In this document: in pieces, positions 46,871 to 60,773 of the stretch
How the letters are laid out: each line of letters begins with the position of its first letter
Numbering within the stretch: position 1 is the first letter of the stretch
Source: Cornus controversa
Taxonomy: Eukaryota > Streptophyta > Magnoliopsida > Cornales > Cornaceae
Reading direction: 5' to 3'
Assembly (NCBI GenBank): GCA_026545225.1
Contig: CM048846.1
Span: 40,807,501-40,871,500, forward strand
Length of the DNA stretch: 64,000 nucleotides
Translations under genes and position numbers: made by a program
Notes under the pieces: model-generated
The model's database searches: none
What the model saw: the letters and a program-made list of their open reading frames with translations, nothing else
What the model was told of the DNA's origin: nothing

Positions 46871-49769
46871 TAACCATTCTGAAATATGTTACTTTATGAG
46901 AACCCCAAACTGTCTCTCTAAGTACTCTAACAAGCATTGTAATATAACCTCAAGAGTGGTCTGAATTCAACCTACTATTATCATCATGAACACTTTGATA
47001 AGAATTTTCCTACTCATCTCAGTCATAATTTCATCTATGATTAAATTTATTTCATACTCAAAACCATCTAAATTTAGTTTCCTTACTCATTAATACCAAA
47101 CGAGTCAATTCCATAACTATCTGGACCCAGGACATTGTAAGAGAAGCACTAATCAAAGAAAAATGTCTGGCCAGGCCCTTTTCCCTTGTTAGTCCCACTC
47201 CTGCAATACGTCATACTTGTTCTCTCAACCTCTGTTCCATTTAACCTGGAACTATAATCAATTCTCAGTTTTCCCACCTGGGAAATGCTACATTAAACCT
47301 TTCTCAAAGTTCTATGCTCATGCCTGGATTCTGTTACAACCCATCTAACTTAAATATCACAACTTACCCAAGCTCAATTTTTTTTGGCCTATCTCATTAA
47401 GCCTCTGAACGAAAATCCCTAGGCGGTAATGATACGCCTAATAATACCATGTGACTTCTAATATAACCACTTACACTCTACATAGTCACATAAACTACGC
47501 TAATAATCTAGCATATCTCACATTGCATCAAGCATACTCTAGGTTTTCCTAAAGCCAATTCCAATAAGGCATTATTCTCGCCAATAATCGTCACTTTTCT
47601 CATTCCATACATCCTAGGCATTACACTTGCAACACCTAACTTATAACACTCGAGTCTAGTACAATCAGTGCGCCTCAATTGCTCTAAAACAGTATAACCA
47701 CGGAATGATCTAGCGGATCTAGCTAATGCGAGTGGACAACTTTGAGATAGTCACAAGTTGCATAGATAATTCTGAATGATCATACAACCCCAACAATATA
47801 TTGGTTTTGACAATAGTGAGTGGGTAACTTCTAATTCTCACAAGGTCATAGACAACTCTGAGTCCTAGGCCTCAGCCTCAGTATGATGAGATAATTTCGA
47901 TAATCATGCCCTAGTGGATAATCACACCACTTCCATGACATGGTTGGCTAATCCTAAACCCCATGTATGTTTCACTTCCAAAATACCCCGAAGCACTTAC
48001 TTCCTAGAGTTCACACTCTCTACCTCAAGACCTATCTAGTCTATCTTTATCTTTAGTCTAAGGTAATATCATCGACTAATCATACCAATCGCTTATAGTG
48101 ATACTTCCCTGTAATTGGGATCATCAATACTCAAAACTTTCCACAATTATCCAGTATAACTTTAACTAGTACACTATTTTGGGTATAGTCCAAAATCTCT
48201 TACCTCACTATAACACAACTATATCAACCTAGTGCACATCACCAATGCACTACCTAGGACAAGGCACATAAAGGGTGCATTTGTCAGCACAATTCATGGG
48301 GTTCTGTTTGCCTTTACAGATTACAATCCATTGGCATTTAACACCATATTTAGGGTTTTACATTCCCTTGACTTCACCGTCTCATTTCATCATTATCAAT
48401 CATGATTGTCCGTCTGGCACGCCATTTCTACATAGTCCAAAATCCCGTGCATCATCATAACAAACCACATTATATCCAGTGTACTTAACATAACAAGCGC
48501 ACTAACCAAACAAGTCATGTGGCAATGTACTTGCTAGGACGAACCACATATACAGTGGTACTTGCCGTAACAAATCACATAACTCAGCCCAATTTCATAG
48601 ACTACAACTCGATGGAATCCAATGTCAAATCTAGGGTCTTACGTCCTACTGACTTCACAATCTCATTATCCAAGAAGAGAATCATTTCTCTTTTCATATT
48701 TCCACTCCAAGGAATTAATTCACAGTAAAAAAGGAGTCCTTTTTATAACATTTCACTCCAAGCAACCCTTACTACTAAGAGTTGAGGTCACCTACTATCA
48801 CCTACAGTCACATACAACCAACACAGTGTATAATTCTGGACTGCGTCCATTGCATCCATTTCTTCCTCCTTATTAAAGGAAATTTTTCCTAACTTTAGTC
48901 ACTACATATCAATGTATTCGCACACCTTAAGCATCATACTGACACTCATGATACCACTAGTCAACTCACCATTTACTTAATCATCATATCTATATATATG
49001 ACACAATTTTCAACTCATCTCACCTAGTCTAATGTCTCATTTTCAGACGTGCAATGTTATATCATGTCCATTGACTCAAAAAAAATCGATAAATCCTGAG
49101 TCCTCATTCGACTATTTCAATAGTACCTCTTAGACACACCTTGTCTAGAATCCCAATATCATAATACAACTGACACCTCAGTCAATTAATTGACCTCTAG
49201 CCCTTTACTAGTTGTGCAAATTGCAACGTCACTTTAAACCACTACCAACTCTTGATTTAGAAATCTTCAAGGTAAATCATACCCTTTCCAACAACCCTAG
49301 ACTCACACTCTCGAAGTCTATCACACATGTCTATCTCAACATCACAATCAACTCAATTCCAAACCTCTTCCTAGGTTTACCAATCCTCAAAATCTAGGAT
49401 ATCTTAGCGATGACTACATGTCACTACTAAACATGTGACGCATAATGCAACACTCATATATAAGGTTCAGTCACATAAATCACATATTTTATAAAGCACA
49501 TAACATACAGCATGTTAAATCAAATAAACATATACGATGCATGACATGATATACGATGCATCTAAACAACCCAATACCCTAGCCCTTGGGCTACAACTAG
49601 GAAAATACCCTTGACCACAAATGATCCTAGTACATCCTTTGCTTGAACCAACGTGAAAACACGACCCAGTTTCTCTTAGTACACTAACACATACTAGAAT
49701 GCACCACATCAAGAGTGGTTCTCTCAAACCTCAACCTTAAATAAAACATGTTCAATTTATCATTCTTTG
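46871..49769. other. Element E interior, no gene
   Basis: C/A-rich, AT-rich sequence without coding similarity on either strand. I see no domain, tRNA or clear repeat beyond short local echoes, such as the related segments near 48250-48440 and 48480-48690 (CATTGGCATTTAA/CCAATGTCAAAT and TTAGGGTTTTACATTCCC/TAGGGTCTTACGTCC). Confidence 0.5.
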
Positions 49770-50292
49770 TCCAAGGTACTCATACCTATCACTTTGATAC
49801 GCTTTCGTGATCACTTAATTCCAATGTAATACATGATCGGAATACATACTACATCCTTAGGTTTTAAACCTATTGCTTTGATGAAATTCTAGTACTCACT
49901 GTACCACTCCAATTCCATATGTAATCCAACCATTACTCCTTGTCCCTAGGCATTCCAACCTAGTGTTTTTCCAATCGACCGTTACCTGTCGTCCTCAGGT
50001 ATTGAACCCTAATGCTTTAATAGCAATTGAGAAAATATCAATTTCTTTCAAATCAAATCGGGTTTCAACTTTGATCCATCACCTCTAGGTACTCCTACCT
50101 AGTGCTCTAACAAACAACAAGTTAATATACGGTTCCAATCTAATACATGATTGGATCATCACTCCTCGTTACTAGGTTTCTGAACCTAGTACTTCGATAC
50201 CATTCTGTTACTTAACACATCATCTAAAATGTATACATGGTTTGACTATTTCCCTTCGTCCCTAGGTGTTCAAACCTAGTTCTCTAATACCA
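49770..50292 (-). repeat. Tandem array of primer-site-like units next to the 5' LTR of element E
   Basis: Seven degenerate units start near 49770, 49852, 49941, 49991, 50080, 50169 and 50261, mostly 82-92 bp apart. Each carries a small palindrome like CTAGGTGTTCAAACCTAG followed by CTCTAATACCA or a variant. On the minus strand the latter is TGGTATTAGAG, the primer-binding site. Only the outermost unit abuts the LTR. Confidence 0.75.
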
Positions 50293-50295
50293 AGT

Positions 50296-52867
50296 TGTCA
50301 CACCCTGGTTTCTGACTCCCGAGAATCCGAGGGTGATTAAGTCACAAACCCATCTCAAAATCACAAAAAATTATCATAATCACATTATTACGTATGCACA
50401 GCTCTGCAACGCTCATCTCAATGGGACCACACGTGGCCACGCACACACTTAACCCTACTCATTCTATTTATCAAATTAGCTAAAGGCTATACTCAGAATC
50501 AGCTTCTTTCAGTCGGCTGAAAATAAAGTTTCAGTCGGCTGAAGAAGTGCTCTAGAAAAGCTTGTTTCATTCTGTATTTTTTAGATGCCTGAAAATGGAC
50601 TTTTAGCAAGCTCAGAGTGAACTTTCAGCAAGCTCAAAGTGGATTTTCAGCCTACTCAAAGTGAACTTTCAGCAGTCTCAAAGTGGACATTTCAACCGGC
50701 TAAAACTGACTTGGGCCTACTGTATTTACTCAACCTAATACATTGGTCACTTTTGTGTCCAAATCTAATCCTAACAACCTAGGATCATTCATACAACACC
50801 TATAACGTCTACAAATACTAAATCATCATGCACATATTCTAAAATCAAGCATTTGAAATAATACTAAACCCACAATCCTTATACATTTTCTATAAAATTC
50901 CACAATAAACATATATCAATCCATTGTCTTTACTTATGAACTCTGAATGATAATTACGAGTTACATGTATAAGAATGTAACTACCAAGTCTACATAGTTC
51001 ACATGCCACATGCCGGTATGGATGGCCAAGTACACAATCTATACATAAAGATCTCAAAATATATCTGAATATTCAAAGTGACTGGTTATGTCCATCCCAT
51101 CCATCCTCAAGCATCATCTAAAAAATGTTGGGGGAGAAAGGGGTGAGCACCACGACGGCTCAGTAGAGATACCCAAACCAACCTATGCATCGATTCGATG
51201 TGACCAACATGAATACAAATATGGCACCCCTATAATATATGGCATACTTCTAATGCACATGAAATGTTATCATGGCATTCCTATACGCTACATGGCATAC
51301 AATAATGCACATGCTCAATGAGATTTTAATTTAAAGCTTAAATGGGAAAGCATGTTCAACATTACTTAATTTCAAAGAAAATGCGACACAATATCAACAT
51401 GATTATCACAATTCAATAATAACACTCAAGCACCAAACCACTTAAGTTTCAAAATCACACTAGAGTGGGAGTAGTCGTAAATCGCGGGTCAAAAGCTTTT
51501 TGAGGAATCTTCCCAAATATTCTATTTCATGGGCTAAAACACAATGGTCTAGACAAAATTCAAATATTTTACTTCACAGGCTACAAATCCAAAGGTCTAG
51601 ACAAAACCCCTTGGCCAAGTTCCGGGCTCAGATCTCTTTTTCATTTCTGACCTACTCCCAAAATTAACAACTAATCGCATAGGTTTTAAGTATGGCAACA
51701 GATAAAATTTCAAGTGCATCATAAGTCACTTAATTCACATGCAAAAGCATGTAATTTCATGCATATTGCAATGCAACAATTCCACAATTCAAGTGTATCA
51801 TAAGCCTCTTAACTTCCATGCTAACACACATAATTTCATGCATATAATAATGTAACATCTAGAGAAATGATCATTTTCATGCATACTATCAAACACATAA
51901 CATGCATTATGCACAACATGATCTCTACATCATAATTCATGTTAAAAAGTAACATTTCCTCTACAATTAATAACATTTAAACATATAAACACAATTTAAT
52001 ACTCATGAATTCAACAATATCATCAATTAGCATAAATTGACCCAATTAAAAGTGCAAGACTCACATCCTAGCAACTATGTACATGTTAAACAATAAAACC
52101 GACATCAATTCCTAAGGAATCGATGATAAGATGGAGAGAATACCCCTACCTCAAGTTTGGAAGCCTTCTAAGCAATCTCCAAAAATCACCAAACTCCAAG
52201 TTTGTCCAAATTGTGATTTCTTTCCTTAGAACCATAGATTGGGGCAAGGAGAATACACTTTCCTTCTTGATCGAAGCCCGAATCCGAATTCGCTCACCCT
52301 CAATTTTTGGAAGTCTCCAAATGGGGATTTTGAAACTACTAGAGTGAAGAGAAATAAGAGATGAGAAGCTTCTCTCTTGAGGCAAGTCCCAAATCACACT
52401 TTAAATTAATGAAAACCAAGAAGAAAGCTTGGGGAAGAAGGAGAGCCTTCAATGGCTGAAATCTGTATGTATCACCTCTACCCTAACAATATATTTATGT
52501 ATATAACCTTACCAAGGGTAAATGACCCTCTTGCCCTCAAGTCATTTAACATACCTTCCCGGGCTTTGTTTTTTTATTTTGAAAACTCCTACCATCTCAA
52601 AATCACTTCATTAACTCATTAAACATTTGGCTACGTCGAATTTCTAAAATAAATATTTTTTGGAATTTTTTGGATTCTTGGGCCCACCAGATCGCGTCCT
52701 GGGCCCCGTTTTGACCAAAAAGTCAAACTTCTCCAACTCTTTCAAAAACTTCCAAAAACCTTACAACATGTTTCCCACTCTCGAAACATCCATATCATTA
52801 TTTAAAATGCATTTATAGCAAAAATAATGAAAAAAAAAATCAACCAAAATTGGTCACAGTTGTTACA
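50296..52867 (-). repeat. 5' LTR of element E
   Basis: 2572 bp. On the plus strand it runs from TGTCACACCCTGG to CAGTTGTTACA, that is TG...CA on either strand. It contains the CTTTCAGC/GCTGAAAG-type inverted repeats (50505-50700). Confidence 0.85.
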
Positions 52868-53135
52868 GGGTACATTAAATGGCCCGGGGGCATTTTAGTC
52901 ATTTCGTGCCCTAGATATTATAAATATCTAAGGCTGAGAAATCTCAGCCACTTTTCACATGGCAATATCTCTCTCTTTTCTCCTATTTTCGTCCCTCTTC
53001 CTTCTCTCTACATGTTGAAAGGTTTCAGCTTGAATTCGGGATTCGTCGAAACGACAACATGTAAGGCTTGGCAAGGGCTTCAGTTTGAACTAAACAAACT
53101 CAAGTTTCAGCAAACTAAGAGTTTGTGGAAATAAT
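52868..53135 (+). repeat. Fragment of a Tekay-like LTR, plus orientation
   Basis: GGTACATTAAATGG and the following CATTTTAGTCATTTCG tract are the reverse complement of sequence at 41565-41625 in the LTR of the 39-42 kb element. It looks like part of an older LTR into which element E inserted. Confidence 0.55.
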
Positions 53136-54175
53136 ATTCAAATGAAGGTCCAAAGACAGAGAAATCATCCATGAACTCCAATAAGTTTTCCACTATGTCT
53201 AAGAGGATAGACATCATACACCACTGAAAATTCGCTGGTGCATTGTATAATTTAAATGGCATGCGTCTATAGGCAAATGTACTGAATGGACATGTAAATA
53301 TGGTTTTCTCCTGGTCTCGCAGGTCTATGGGCACTTGATTATAGCCGGTATATCCATATAGGAAGCAATAAAAGCTTTGGTCCGCAAGCGTCTCTAGAAT
53401 TTGATCAATAAATGAAAGTGGGAAGTGATCTTTCCTAGTTGCCAAATTGAGTTTCCTGTAATCAATGCACACTCTCCAACCCGTGGTGGTGCACTGAGGA
53501 ACTAATTCGCCCTTGTCATTTAGTTGCACAGTGATACTTAATTTCTTTGGTACCACTTATGTGGGGCTCACCCACTTACTATCCGATATAGGGTAAATGA
53601 TCCCCATATCTAGCAGTTTCACAACCTTCTTCAATACAACATTTTCATATTCGAGTTTAACCGATGTTGTGCCTCTCTTGAGGTCTTTGAGTCTTCTTCC
53701 AAGTGTATGCAGTCCATACAAATGGAAGGATCTATATCTTTTACATCTGCAACGCTCCACCCTATTGCCTCCTTGTGCTCTTTTAACACGTTTATGAGTT
53801 CAATCTCTTGGTCATTCGTGAGATTAAAAGTAATGATGACCAAAAGAGTCTCATTAGAGCCTAGAAAAACATACTTGAGTGTAGCTGGTAAATGCTTAAG
53901 CTCAAGTTGTAGTAGAGATATGAGGGACGGAATTGGGGGAGAATTTGAAAGAGGAAGAAGAGGCTCTTTTGGTGCCCTCCATTTAGGAGAGTTCATGACA
54001 ATCGTGGTATCAAATATTGAATTAAGTTCATGAACAGATTGCTCAATATCAAAGTCATCACAATTGAAGTGACTCAGGCACGCCTCTAGCAGATCCCTAG
54101 ACAGAAAGGAAGGAAACGCTTCTTCGATTGAGATACCCCCTACAATTTCACGCATGAGGTGACCAGTCTCACATA
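53136..54175 (-). pseudogene. Athila-like pol fragment (pre-RT region and RT)
   Basis: On the minus strand the first 170 or so codons (54155 to 53631) cover the linker between protease and RT, ending EEDSKTSREAQHRLN. The frame then shifts, and RT continues with VVKLLDMGIIYPISDSKWVS, a TAA stop (53557-53559, where element C has a CAA Gln codon), [20 protein letters not shown] and the catalytic FMDDFS, ending soon after. RNase H, integrase, gag and LTRs are absent. It is more decayed than the pol of C or D (MPFKLYNAP for MPFGLCNAP). Confidence 0.88.
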
Positions 54176-56795
54176 TAAAATATAAGGGATGCCTACAACT
54201 GATAGCATATAAGCATAAAATATAAGCACAAAAGAAAAAGAATTATAAATGTTGAAAGGAAAGTCTAACTGAAATAATAAATAATGTTAAATAAACATAA
54301 TACGAATCTGAACAATATAACTTGGAAGTCCCATAACTCAAGGACCCCTTAACAAAAAATCATAGAAGTAAATGCAGTATGAAAAGATCTAAGTCCATAC
54401 ACTAAGGTCTGGTAAGAAATAGATGACTGCCACGCTCTATGAACTCCACACTCTAACCCTGAGGTGGAAACTGCCTGGGCCCTGAAATATCATTAAAGTG
54501 TGTTAAACCCATGAGTAAGTTCCCTCTACTACCACTCAACAGAGGACCAATAAATATACCATCTATACGAGGAACAATAAAATACATAGATATATACGTA
54601 TCATTTACTCATTTAACCCCTGTCCTAAAATACAAACCACCCTACACATCATATCAACCCATCCGTTATCACACAAATTATAGAACCTATTTTCTAAGTT
54701 CAATCCAAAGGCAATCCTTACATGCCCAAAAACTTTATTAAATGTAAATACCCTATTAGTATTTCGCAATCCTAACAAGCCTCCCTTATATACATATTAA
54801 ATACCTTATTAGGTAATTCACAATCCTCACATGCCTCCCTTATATATGTTAACTACTTTATTATGCCTCCCTTATAAACATATTAAATACCCTACTATGT
54901 AAGTGGTAATCCTCACATGCCTACCTTATAAACATATTAAATACCCTACAACGTAATTGACAATCCTCATATGCCTCCCTTATTAACATTGACTACCTTA
55001 TTAGGTATTTGAAAATCCTGACATGTCTCCTGGCAATCCTCACACGCCTCCTACATTCCTTTTAAAATAAAAATTACTTAAAAGCATACTTATTGATATA
55101 GTGAAAATCCTATTGCCACATGAACTAAATAAAGAAATAAAATAAACTTAAGATACCATGAAGCAAACGATTAATCACATTATTTCATACACTGAATTAA
55201 GCATCAACATTTAAACGCGAACATTTATGATTGCACAAAAAACCAATTAAAGAGAACAATAAAATAATTAAAATAAACCTACATTGCACTATAAACATCA
55301 AGTGTATGTACACCTAGGTCTAAACTAGGTTTTCATGTATATTGTGTCCCTAAAGGTCTTATATTTTTTTTCTGGAATTTTTTGAATTTTTTTGGTAATT
55401 TAAAATATAATAAAAATTCCAATTTTAAAGTACACTTTTTGTGCTAAATCTACAACTAAGAGAACTTAATTCATCTTGAAATTAAAGTCCCATGTATTTT
55501 CTGTTCGAAGAAGATAAATTTGAATTTACAGAAATTTTATAGAATTTTAGAGTAATTTAAAATATTTTTCCTAATTTTTTAATTTAAAAATGAGTTAAAA
55601 ATTAAAAAAAAAATTAAATATTCCAGACTGGGCCCAAACTTGGTCCAGTGGTTGGGCTCGGTGAGTGGGATAGGACTATAACTTTTTCGGTCCCCACCGG
55701 TCACTAGAGTTGCCCTCACGCACCCCCCAAGTGCTGGCGGTGCGCATGGGCGTGTGCGTGGGATGGGCATCATCTTCCCTAGTGCACTGGTGCACGCCTA
55801 ACACTGTCCCGCTGATTTCCCAGCCACTTCCAGCCACCAAAATCTAAATTTTATATATCAAAACGATGCCCTTCCTCTAAGCTTTCCAATGGCGCATGAG
55901 TTGCCTCTATTCGTGGCCCAAATGAAAAACCCCCAAATTCAAGTTTCTAGGGTTCTTCAATTTATGTCTCAAAATTCTGTCAAATTACTCAATCAATTAC
56001 ATTCTGATCATCAAGGGTCACTCACAGAGGCTAAACGAACACTTTGTTCGGATTACATTCCAACACAACTTAAATGTGCATATACGAATTTACATGCTTG
56101 TTTATATAAACATATATGCACATATATATATATATATATGTATATACCATTATGCATGTTCATATAGACATTCATAAATATATATGTATATAAACGTACA
56201 ATCAAACAACCCAAAAATAATAATATATGTTTATAAGCACAAAGAGGAAGTGTAAAATGAATCTTGCCTTTGATTTTGAACAAAATCACATTCTCTCCCT
56301 TTCTCTGGCATCTATCGTTCTCTTCCTGTCTGTGCGAAAAAATTCTCTGTGCGTAGGAACGATTGAACCCTAATTTCTTTTTCTCTTATTTTATCAATTA
56401 TTTTTCTTTTCTAGAATAACCAAAATAATTCCTAAATAAATAAAATAATAATTATAAATCTATTTAGCCCATATATATATATATATATATATATATAGCC
56501 CAACCCAATAGTCTAGCCCATACTTTGCCTAGCCAAATCTGAAAATAATTAATAATAAAAGGAAAATACAGTCCAACAACCTACATATTTTTTTTTAAAC
56601 GAAATTACATTTCACACAAAAATTTCACAAATATTTAAAGTCAATCAACACTTAGCACTAAATTAATCTACCATCTACAAAGAACATGCATTGACAAAGA
56701 AAAAAAAATAACTAAAGGATTTAAAACACCACAAAATAAATAATTTAAAGAAATAAAAAACCAAATTAAAATTTCTCAAATTATGGGGTATTACA
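54176..56795 (-). repeat. LTR-like region, Tekay-type, minus strand
   Basis: The right boundary is clear: on the minus strand a purine tract (TTAGGGGGGAAGAA) is followed by TGTAATACCCCATAATTTG at 56795, a standard Ty3/gypsy LTR start. The left boundary near 54176 is only the end of the pol fragment and has no recognisable TG...CA partner, so the LTR may be truncated. Tandem repeats occupy 54720-55060. No gene. Confidence 0.55.
54720..55060. repeat. Minisatellite, 50-65-bp units
   Basis: Five to six degenerate units contain CATATTAAATACC(C/T)TA, GTAATTNNCAATCCTCA and ATGCCTCCCTTATA. Likely part of the surrounding LTR. Confidence 0.8.
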
Positions 56796-57627
56796 TTCTT
56801 CCCCCCTAAGAAGAGGAATTCCGTCCTCGGAATTCACCCCAATCCTAAAATATAAAACTCTGGATATTTTGCCTTTATTTAATCCTCCCTTTCCCAAGTT
56901 GTCACGCCCCGGTTTCTGACACCCGGTTAGGAGCGAGGGAAACGGGCTGAATCCGTAATTTCACCTAAAGTTCCCACACCTTAATCTCACTTTAATCACT
57001 TTAATTTCACGAAAATCGGGCATGACCCATTCTAAATAATCAGCTCCTGGCATGTTACACCTGTTTTACAATTCATATGGACACTTCTGGGCACGTGTCC
57101 CCCCATCATTTATATCTAAACAATAAAAATGGACACTTCTGGGCACGTGTCCCCCCAGCATTTCTACAACATGCATAATAGAATCAAAAATATACATTTC
57201 TCAGTCCTTGAATGTCCGTATTATATACATACATCACATGAATGAAACACTTCTGAAGGGATTGACTCAACATAATCACTTCATACATTTAAGCCAAATG
57301 TACAACATTCATCTACTATCCTGAACATAAATTAGATTCTAAGGAATCTAACTACTACCTCTGCAACTGGTGCTATCAGTTTCCCCAACTGACTCCATAA
57401 TCGGCAATACCTGCAAAACCTGGGAGGGGGTGAGCTCAAAGGCCCAACAAGGTATGTAGAACCATACTATCATCGCAGTAGCAGGTCGATCCTCACATAT
57501 TCTCAAAAATATACATGCACTTAAATATATCACAATATTTAAAGTCATGCCCCTCCTAGCATACATGAACCGATAATGCACATGGCAGTTATAACAATTG
57601 TGAACATTTAAATCTACTATACATGAC
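56796..57627 (-). mobile_element. Collapsed gypsy internal region joined to LTR end
   Basis: Only 104 bp (56796-56899) separate the LTR start at 56795 from an LTR end (TGTCACGCCCCGG, beginning 56900). The 104 bp comprise 3' terminal internal sequence next to ACTTGG, the first bases of an expected ACT-TGGTATC primer site. So almost the whole internal region is gone. The LTR at 56900-57627 contains two copies of GGACACTTCTGGGCACGTGT (57089 and 57131) and is cut by element D at 57628. Confidence 0.6.
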
Positions 57628-59132
57628 TGATTCGTGTGTGAAAGTGACTCAAAAATATATCAATTAAAAATTTCCACACTTCGCAATAGAACGAATTCCT
57701 TGCAGAATAGGGCTATCGAAAGGGGTATCGTACCTCAGGGATTATGTTCTGATGAGTTGGAATACGGAACTAATTCTAATTAAATTTAGAAGAAAAGAAT
57801 TCTGATTTTTAAACTAATTAAAAAGATAAAATAAAATAAATCAAAGTAAACAAGATAGTGAAGATAATAGGAGAGAAATCTAGGGTGTTTGACTTCACCA
57901 CTAACTCCACAATCAATGGTCAATTGAATCAACTATAGGGGAATTACATCATGCATAAGTGGTGTCGGTGGCTACAAGCTCACCTTCATCCGTCAAGAAG
58001 ATAACATATGATTAAGGCTAAGCCATGGACTATCTTCGATTGGCATGGGCCATCTGCTTAACTACTCTAATCTAGGGTGCAGTATGGTTCATCTTCTCTA
58101 GGCATAATCCATCAAAGCTCATAACAATATATTCAGTGATTACCATTGTGTAATAATCTTTCTCATGATCACAGAAAATAAGAGAGATTGAGTTCAATAA
58201 CAATAACTAAATATCTAAGACAAGATAAGAAATCATTGAGATTGACTTTACAAGACTTTTATTGCTCAATTCTATAATAAGAATCGTCACAATTACACAA
58301 TCTATGCATGTATATAAAGGTCCCCAATAATTAAAACAATCAAACTATTGATGCTTTGTTAGGGTTACATCAAAACCCTAGTGGATGAACTAGCCGCTCA
58401 TGGTAGAAGAAGAAGGTTCAACTGTTGAGGAAGAAGGCATCATCTTCATGACTTCTGGTATGACTATGTTCTCCAATGGCTCTGCAAATATGTTTCTGTT
58501 CTCTTCAGCCCTCTCAGACTCTCCAATCTCTCTGTGTAAGCTCTCTCAACTCAGCCTTCAAGTCTTCACTTTATTGCCCAAGAGAATGCACCAAAGTCCT
58601 AACCCAATTAGGAATAAATTAGGATTTCCCGCAGCACTAATCAAGTGGGTTTTTCCTGCTGACTTTGGCCTGACTTTTGACCCACTAGAAGTCCGATTTA
58701 CGGAATTTTTGTGAAATACAAAAGTGTGCAGAATCAAATTTCGTTCAACCTCACGAGAAAATAATGTCGATTTGAGGCTCATAAATAAGACTTTTGGTCC
58801 GTTTTCCAAAACGGGATTAAGACTGTATTATGCAGAGATTTGGGCTTTAGGCCCGAAACCTTCTTAAGCAGTTGTAATTCTCTTGGACCTCTTTCTTGGG
58901 CTGATTTGAGTTAAAATATGGAGTTCAATGGATCCCTTTGGTGTAGGCTTCATTTAACCATCTTGGATGTCATCTTTAAAAGCTCAAAATCACGGTATTA
59001 ACTGAAATAATCATTAAGGCCCTGAAAATACAGAAAACACTAAAACAAAGTAAAATCACAAAATAATCTATCACTAAGAGAATAAAATACATAAGTTAAG
59101 AGGCTAGAATGCGCAACATTCGATGCCGATCA
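57628..59132 (-). repeat. 3' LTR of Athila-like element D
   Basis: 1505 bp. On the minus strand it starts TGATCGGCATCGAATG directly after the polypurine tract AAGTTTGGGGGTG (59145-59133) and ends CACACACGAATCA (57628). It aligns with LTR A (288-1193) over most of its length. Confidence 0.85.
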
Positions 59133-59145
59133 CACCCCCAAACTT

Positions 59146-60773
59146 ACATATTGCTAGTCCCTTAGCAATAGAATAAAACAAAACTAAAATGAAGAAACTA
59201 CTAAACACTAACTAAACTACCCAACTCCACTTTCGTGGGAGAAACGATTGCATTTAGCATATGCAACAAGCCTTTAAACCCCTAGGTTCCCCCTAGTGGA
59301 TGAGTATAGTCTCGTGAGGGTTTCCAGAAATGTTACCCACAAACATTCAAAATTCTGTTCCAACATTAATTCAAGAAGAAGATTACAATATATAGTTACA
59401 AACTTGCATTCAAGAATAATTTCAAATTTTCAAATTTCATAATTCAAATCAATTGTCCCCATGCATAATTCACATCAACATATATCAAAATAATCAACTC
59501 TAGTCTCCTCGTGTAAAGTGAACTAGCAATCATCTCATGTGGCATAACCAAGCTCTGAATATATTAAGGCACATACCCCTTCAACTCACTAGCTCCCCTT
59601 ATTGAAATCATACTTCCAAACATGAATACATGACTTTTTCATTTTTTTTTCATTCCTTTTTGTCCATTGCTTTATTGGTTGTGCAATGTCTTGATTTATT
59701 AAGCTTTCTGAAAGATCCATGTAGCAAGCTTTCAGTCAGTGGCTCCCAAACCAGATGGCTTTAGGGCACTAGGCTTTAAGATACCCCGAAGACCTAATTA
59801 CTCGAATCAGTCAGGCTACAAATCAAGACAACCAATGCTCATCTTTTCTCACCCTTTCACTTTTGACGCGAACACTCCGTGCTTCCTGAGGCATAGAGGC
59901 CCGGTTACTCATGAAAAGGATCAAATTGATTTGCTTATTCAACATATATTCTTTTTTTTTTCTTCTTTTTTTTTTCATTGAAGTCAAGTGAAACACATTA
60001 TCGGTACTCATTCTCAAGAGATACTAATTAATATCAAGCATATGTAACTCAATAACTCAAAACCAAAGTTTATACCACATAAGATTATGCTAGTGTGTTT
60101 GTGCATGTAAGGAAACTAAAATCAATCACTCCAAAACATGTTATTGCAAACCATGTTTAAAACCACATAATTCAAACCATAGTTTTCAAAAATTTCAAAC
60201 ATACTCAAAAATTGCAAGTTATGCACCTACATAAGGTATTAATCCCTTGAATAATGTAAAAAAAACATTCTATCTAAAAATAAAACAAAATAAAATAATA
60301 TAAACAAACTAAGAAAATAAAATAAAATAAAATCCTAATACAAAAATATTTTCACACCAATTTTCCCCCATATGCAATAAAGCACAAGAATAGGCATCGC
60401 CTCACCCCCAAACTTAAACTATACATTGTCCTCAATGTACACCCAATCAAAGCATAGAGAAGAGTAAGAACGATGGTACCAAAAATCCGGAGTAGTGGAA
60501 AGAAAATAGAGTACACCACTAGCAGGAAGGCAATGAAGCACACCCCCAAACTTGGATGTCAAAACCTGTCAAAACAAACCACTATACCCCAAAGATCAAG
60601 TGAAATAGTATGGGTGAAAATAAATATGAAAGAGAAAAATCCTAAAAAAAAATAAAATATTTTTTCATTTTTCATTTTTTTTTAATAAGAATCTAACTAC
60701 AAAAAGAAAAATAAAAAGAAAAATAAAAACTAAAAAAAAATAAAATAAAAAACAAAAGATGGTTACCTTTCTG
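59146..60773 (-). other. 3' non-coding tail of element D
   Basis: Mirrors the tail of element C: the minus strand shows TACATTGAGGACAATGTATAG and AAGTTTGGGGGTGAGG (60400-60440), an A/T-rich tract, a block around GGGAGCCACTGACTGAAAGC and the final polypurine tract at 59133-59145. No gene; the short ORFs have no recognisable features. Confidence 0.7.

Larger units (their letters stand above)
43389..52867 (-). mobile_element. Element E: LARD-like, coding-free Tekay-like LTR retrotransposon
   Basis: Two long LTRs in the same orientation bracket 4.6 kb (45655-50295). On the minus strand the 5' LTR ends GGTGTGACA, then ACT, then TGGTATTAGAG (50292-50282), a degenerate initiator tRNA-Met primer site. 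The 3' LTR is preceded by a purine tract. The interior has no ORF longer than about 70 codons with recognisable similarity, so it fits a large retrotransposon derivative (LARD) rather than an autonomous element. LTR divergence of several percent makes it older than element C. It seems inserted in another LTR of the same superfamily (52868-53135). Confidence 0.8.
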
